From NCBI GenBank assembly GCA_028752905.1, contig JAQNBH010000007.1:45741526-45805525 (forward strand): a stretch of 64,000 nt of DNA. Direction: 5' to 3'. This stretch comes from Cladorhizidae sp. MBARI D1340-BT2. Its lineage: Eukaryota; Porifera; Demospongiae; Poecilosclerida; Cladorhizidae. The first letter of the stretch is position 1. Every line of letters begins with the position of its first letter. The position numbers and the translations under genes were made by a program. This document shows, in pieces, positions 60,041-64,000 of the stretch. Below the pieces are notes generated by a model. It was given only the letters and a program-made list of their open reading frames with translations, was not told the origin of the DNA and made no database searches.

Positions 60041-61385
60041 CCTTCAGCTGGTCATTATGAGGGGCAGACTTCAGCTGGTCATTATGAGGGGCAGACTTCA
60101 GCTGCTCATTATGAGGGGCAGACTTCAGCTGGTCATTATGAGGGGCAGACTTCAGCTGGTCATTATGAGGGGCAGACTTCAGTTGGTCATTATGAGGGGC
60201 AGACTTCAGCTGGTCATTATGAGGGGCAGACTTCAGTTGGTCATTATGAGGGGCAGACTTCAGCTGCTCATTATGAGGGGAAGACTTCAGCTGGTCATTA
60301 TGAGGGGCAGACTTCAGCTGGTCATTATGAGGGGCAGACTTCAGCTGGTCATTATGAGGGGCAGACTTCAGCTGCTCATTATGAGGGGCAGACTTCAGCT
60401 GGTCATTATGAGGGGCAGACTTCAGCTGGTCATTATGAGGGGCAGACTTCAGCTGGTCATTATGAGGGGCAGACTTCAGCTGGTCATTATGAGGGGCTGA
60501 CTTCAGCTGGTCATTATGAGGGGCAGACTTCAGCTGCTCATTATGAGGGGCTGACTTCAGCTGCTCATTATGAGGGGCTGACTTCAGCTGGTCATTATGA
60601 GGGGCTGACTTCAGCTGGTCATTATGAGGGGCTGACTTCAGCTGGTCATTATGAGGGGCAGACTTCAGCTGCTCATTATGAGGGGCAGACTTCAGATGGT
60701 CATTATGAGGGAAGACTTCAGCTGCTCATTATGAGGGGCAGACTTCAGCTGGTCATTATGAGGGGCAGACTTCAGCTGGTCATTATGAGGGGCAGACTTC
60801 AGCTGCTCATTATGAGGGGCATATTTCAGCTGGTCATTATGAGGGGCAGACTTCAGCTGCTCATTATGAGGGGCAGACTTCAGCTGGTCATTATGAGGGG
60901 CAAACTTCAGCTGCTCATTATGAGGGGCATATTTCAGCTGGTCATTATGAGGGGCAGACTTCAGCTGCTCATTATGAGGGGCAGACTTCAGCTGCTCATT
61001 ATGAGGGGCAGACTTCAGCTGCTCATTATGAGGGGCAGACTTCAGCTGGTCATTATGAGGGGCAGACTTCAGCTGCTCATTATGAGGGGCATATTTCAGC
61101 TGGTCATTATGAGGGGCAGACTTCAGCTGCTCATTATGAGGGGCAGACTTCAGCTGCTCATTATGAGGGGAAGACTTCAGCTGCTCATTATGAGGGGCAG
61201 ACTTCAGCTGCTCATTATGAGGGGCAGACTTCAGCTGGTCATTATGAGGGGCTGACTTCAGCTGCTCATTATGAGGGGCAGACTTCAGCTGCTCATTATG
61301 AGGGGCAGACTTCAGCTGCTCATTATGAGGGGCAGACTTCAGACTTCAGCTGCTTATTATGAGGGGCAGACTTCAGCTGCTGGCA
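60040..61385. repeat. 27-bp minisatellite in TNPO3 intron 2
   Basis: About 50 copies of attatgaggggcagacttca plus gctggtc or gctgctc. It reads as an MRGRLQLVI repeat in one frame, a by-product of the 27-bp unit. Confidence 0.95.
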
Positions 61386-61475
61386 CAGTTCTGAAGCATG
61401 GGTGATGAAGCAGGTTATGGGTTATGGGTGTGTTCTTGCTGATGTGTTGGTGGGCATTGTTGTGTTGTCTTGTAG

Positions 61476-61544
61476 GCCCTGAGGGACTCGCTGATGAACC
61501 ATTTGCAGCAACTGTGTGACGCTCCATCTCCAGTCACTCGCCAA
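61476..61544 (+). CDS. TNPO3: TNPO3 exon 3
   Basis: 23 codons between acceptor tgttgtcttgtag and donor gtaagt, encoding ALRDSLMNHLQQL through SPVTRQ. The phase is 0 at both ends and continues exon 2 exactly as in the family. Confidence 0.9.
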
Positions 61545-61589
61545 GTAAGTTACCAAAATGTAACACTGACTATAACAAATGAACATACG

Positions 61590-61688
61590 CGTGTGTGTGT
61601 GTGTGTGGTGTGGTGTGGTGTGGTGTGTGGTGTGGTGTGTGGTGTGGTGTGTGGTGTGTGTGGTGTGGTGGGGTGTGTGTGTGTGTAG
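61590..61688. repeat. GT-rich microsatellite in TNPO3 intron 3
   Basis: gtgtgtggtgtggtg-type repeats fill most of this 144-bp intron and end in the exon 4 acceptor gtgtgtag. Confidence 0.93.
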
Positions 61689-61762
61689 CTGGCAATGGCT
61701 CTGGCAGACTTGGCAATACAGATGGCAGACTGCAACACTATAGTCACCGACTTGGTTCAAAG
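61689..61762 (+). CDS. TNPO3: TNPO3 exon 4
   Basis: Encodes LAMALADLAIQMADC then NTIVTDLVQ and the first two bases of the next codon. The acceptor gtgtgtgtag lies at the end of a GT-rich microsatellite and the donor is gtcagt at 61763. The exon ends in phase 2. The next exon is not visible. Confidence 0.87.
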
Positions 61763-61794
61763 GTCAGTTTAACTTCTTCTTTACTGTGCAGCAT

Positions 61795-62437
61795 ATTAGA
61801 AGTTCTTTCTCAAGCTAGTGGGGTCAGCACTCTCTCAAGCTAGTGGGGTCAACACTCTCAAGCTAGTGGGGTCAACACTCTCTCAAGTTAGTGGGGTCAA
61901 CCTGCTAGTGGGGTCAATACTCTCTCAAGATAGTGGGGTCAACACTCTCTCAAGCTAGTGGGGTCAACACTCTCAAGCTAGTGGGGTCAGCACTCTCTCA
62001 AGCTAGTGGGCTCAACACTCTCAAGCTAGTGGGGTCAACACTCTCAAGCTAGTGGGGTCAACACTCTCTCAAGTTAGTGGGGTCAACCTGCTAGTGGGGT
62101 CAATACTCTCTCAAGATAGTGGGGTCAACACTCTCTCAAGCTAGTGGGGTCAACACTCTCAAGCTAGTGGGGTCAGCACTCTCTCAAGCTAGTGGGCTCA
62201 ACACTCTCAAGCTAGTGGGGTCAACACTCTCAAGCTAGTGGGGTCAGCACTCTCTCAAGCTAGTGGGGTCAGCACTCTCTTAACTAGTGGGGTCAACACT
62301 CTCTCAAGCTAGTGGGGTCAGCACTCTCTCAATCTTAACTAGTGGGGTCAACACTCTCAAGCTAGTGGGGTCAGCACTCTCTCAAGCTAGTGGGGTCAGC
62401 ACTCTCTCAAGCTAGTGGGGTCAACACTCTATCAAGG
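61795..62437. repeat. 25-bp minisatellite in TNPO3 intron 4
   Basis: About 27 copies of agctagtggggtcaacactc plus tctca, with 23-bp variants. A block of roughly 180 bp is itself duplicated (61880-62050 and 62070-62225). Confidence 0.93.
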
Positions 62438-62455
62438 GGGGACGATTGTATTTAA

Positions 62456-62912
62456 TTAAAAAATTTTTTTTTAAACTTGTGGTTACAACTTTAGAGCTCC
62501 GTAGATTCTGAAAACTTCATGGTATAGACTTGATATATAGCTCAAAAGATAGGTCTCTCTGTGTGCTCTCTTCTGATACTAAAATATTTTCATAGGTATA
62601 ACTATAGGCAAGTTACTAGACCCTAAAGCGGAGGGACCTAAAAAAATGAATCACCGCAACCTCCACAGAAACCACTCCGGGTTGCGAAGTGCTCAAGACC
62701 TCTAATTGGTACCAGTGGCTAGAGGAAGCCCTAGGCTACGCAAACACTTGTTTCATTAGTGTTAAAATGTAATTGCCTGGTCGAGAGCGCGGATAGAAAT
62801 AAAGTTTTAACGAAGTTCATCATCCCATCCGCCTTCCACACAGGCGCTTGACCTCTTAATTACATGTTAACGCTTAATGAAAACAGTTAGTGTATACAGC
62901 AGAGATAGGGCT
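62456..62912. repeat. Fold-back element, truncated copy
   Basis: The left arm (aaacttgtggttacaacttt through tataactatagg) and the central part of the element at 22581-23162 are present. The right arm is cut off after the gggctttc block. Confidence 0.7.
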
Positions 62913-63480
62913 TTCATATGATATATAAAGTATAACATAGAAACAAATATTGAGAGAGTGGTTTTTGACGCCATTTCAAAAAAGTGTAAAAAAGTTACAG
63001 GTTGGTCAATAATTTACAAATGTTTTTACAAGTGAACAGGCACAATTCCACCCCCACCCCCGTTTTCTTTAGGTTCTTCTTGCAACCAAGTCTTGGGATA
63101 CTGCCTCTTGGACACTGCATGAAGGAGGGAAAGAGAGGAAGAACAGTTTGCAAATGAGGCCTATAAATTTCCTTTTAGGTTTCTTGTGCCATCAGCATCA
63201 GCTAGTCCCTTGATGGTGTCCATCCTGTAAAAGAACTTGTGTCCATCCTGTAAAAGAACTTGTATAATCATTACAAGTGTAATTGTTCTTTTTTCTCAAG
63301 TTCGGGCTCGAGAGAGCCCTCCAAAAAAACCAGGATAGCGCCAGCACCACCTGGGGGGAATGGGGAGGGAGAGGTTGGGGAGGGATTTGGAGAGTGGGAA
63401 GGGGCCATGACGGCTTTGAAAAAAGCCAATCGGGGGAAGGGGAACATGTCCAGAATATCAGAAATCACCAGCATCGTAAG
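62913..63480. other. Rest of TNPO3 intron 4 before the transposase fragment
   Basis: No TNPO3 exon recognised. A 23-bp perfect tandem duplication, gtgtccatcctgtaaaagaa plus ctt, lies at about 63217-63262. Confidence 0.4.
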
Positions 63481-64000
63481 TCAGACCTTCCTTCTTTGCA
63501 TGTGCCTCGATTCAGACGTCAACGCCCTAGATCGCTTAGACTTTCTACTGTCCTTGGTAGCGCCCATAGCTTTATGCGTTGCCTTCCTCACTCTTGTTTT
63601 GTCTTTCGACTCAAAGAGCTTGGCTACAGAGCCGCTTACAGGCAAACCTACAAACTACTCATACAAGTCCGCTATGGTCTTCAAGCCGCTATTGAAGGTG
63701 AGAACTGCTAGATGGACAGCAATCTCAACACTAACCAAGGAACAATATATCCAGTCTTTCGGCACCGTTCCCAGACGAGGTTGTTGAAACTCTCGTTCTG
63801 GTTTTGCGAGGCACCTAACTCGCACCGTTTCAGCAGCTCCTCATCGCAGATTAACTTTGTGAACAGCGGCTTCACACCTTCTCGTAGATGAGGAGGGATA
63901 CGGGGTGTGTGTGGTGGAGGATTCTCCCCATTGGCGATTGCACGATTGAATTTGCACCAGGAGTCTTTCCCGTCTGGACAAAAACGGTGCTCTGGTTCGC
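63481..64000 (-). pseudogene. Mutator-like transposase C-terminal fragment
   Basis: On the minus strand from the window edge: CPDGKDSWCKFNRAIANGEN, then PPHLREGVKPLFTKLI, LLKRCELGASQNQNESFNNL and VWERCRKTGYI. After a frameshift near 63710 it continues SVEIAVHLAVLTFNSGLKTI, a TAG stop (about 63658), VSGSVAKLFESKDKTRVRKA and KRSRALTSESRHMQRRK to a TGA at 63481. The SSWC..NRA, RC..G.TQN.NESFN and W.R..KT order is typical of the Mutator-like transposase domain found in many invertebrate proteins. It lies in TNPO3 intron 4 in antisense orientation. The start is outside the window. The frameshift and stop make it a dead copy. Confidence 0.75.

Larger units (their letters stand above)
57058..61762 (+). 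other. TNPO3: TNPO3 gene, 5' part (exons 1-4)
   Basis: Transportin-3, an importin-beta family receptor that carries SR-type splicing factors into the nucleus in a Ran-dependent way. Four exons join in phase to about 129 residues matching the conserved N-terminal HEAT repeats. Recognisable stretches are LDVVVQAIDTLYRSP, then KASIWLTSLIA, HVWEIADHLLLLKRDVETSY, FAAQTMQNKIRYSFDELPEH, ALRDSLMNHLQQL and LAMALADLAIQMADC. Family members are about 920 residues long, so most of the gene lies to the right. No exon 5 was found between 61763 and the window end, a stretch that carries an array, a fold-back remnant and a transposase fragment. Intron 2 is 4.1 kb and holds two large minisatellites. The call rests on my knowledge of the family; transcript data would settle the borders. 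Confidence 0.9.

Noticed and set aside
60057..61255. Open frames of 147 and 174 codons (MRGRLQLVI repeats)
   Set aside because: Nine-codon periodicity of the 27-bp intronic minisatellite within TNPO3 intron 2.
61763..61840. Possible TNPO3 exon 5 reading SILEVLSQASGVSTLSS after a 29-bp intron
   Set aside because: A weak resemblance to the family's LLEILTVLPEE, but the intron would be too short to splice and the reading runs straight into the 25-bp array.
63260..63787. 175-codon open frame on the plus strand
   Set aside because: It lies opposite the Mutator-like transposase fragment. The minus-strand reading matches a known family while the plus reading does not.

Overview
This is a window of animal nuclear DNA. 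It has spliced genes with GT-AG introns, decayed transposons and very long tandem repeats. The protein families and the short AT-rich palindromic spacers fit a marine invertebrate, possibly a sponge, but the sequence alone does not fix the species. By my rough count tandem arrays (about 28, units from 2-3 bp up to 74 bp) fill nearly half of the window. Almost every long open frame over them is a by-product of unit length and not a gene.

Two host genes can be supported, both on the + strand and both hidden by repeat-filled introns. SNRPE (spliceosomal Sm protein E) is complete in five exons (26471-26518, 28016-28042, 34235-34297, 34354-34432, 39554-39618). They join to a 93-residue Sm protein spread over 13.1 kb. 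Its introns 1, 2 and 4 are stuffed with minisatellites, and intron 2 also holds a 2.4-kb DNA transposon. TNPO3 (transportin-3, an importin-beta family nuclear import receptor) begins at 57058. Four 5' exons are visible (57058-57171, 57241-57372, 61476-61544, 61689-61762), and the rest lies beyond the window or beyond an intron that contains a transposon fragment.

Layout. 1-5.2 kb: a hAT transposon wreck (minus) bracketed by terminal repeats, plus an old interspersed repeat. 5.2-6.0 kb: 36-bp array. 6.3-7.9 kb: second hAT wreck (minus). 8.7-9.9 kb: half of a fold-back element and a short array framed by inverted ends. 10.0-11.3 kb: third hAT wreck, internally inverted, abutting an LTR-retrotransposon gag remnant. 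12.3-14.0 kb: ATT microsatellite and 21-bp array. 14.06-14.43 kb: clean solo LTR with a 5-bp target duplication. 14.5-16.9 kb: fourth hAT wreck (plus), in which one conserved motif has been tandemly amplified. 17-21.3 kb: three arrays. 21.9-24.5 kb: LINE remnants with a complete fold-back element inserted. 24.5-26.0 kb: 28-bp array. 26.47-39.6 kb: SNRPE. 39.8-56.6 kb: arrays including a 10.7-kb array of a 29/30-bp unit, with a retrotransposon integrase scrap near 54.9 kb. 57.06 kb to the end: TNPO3 5' part, with a Mutator-like transposase fragment at the right edge.

The most interesting pattern is that several intronic arrays have units resembling 3' splice sites. In SNRPE intron 4 about 70 copies of a 37-bp unit lead up to, and include, the real acceptor of the last exon, so the true site is the end of a ladder of near-identical decoys.
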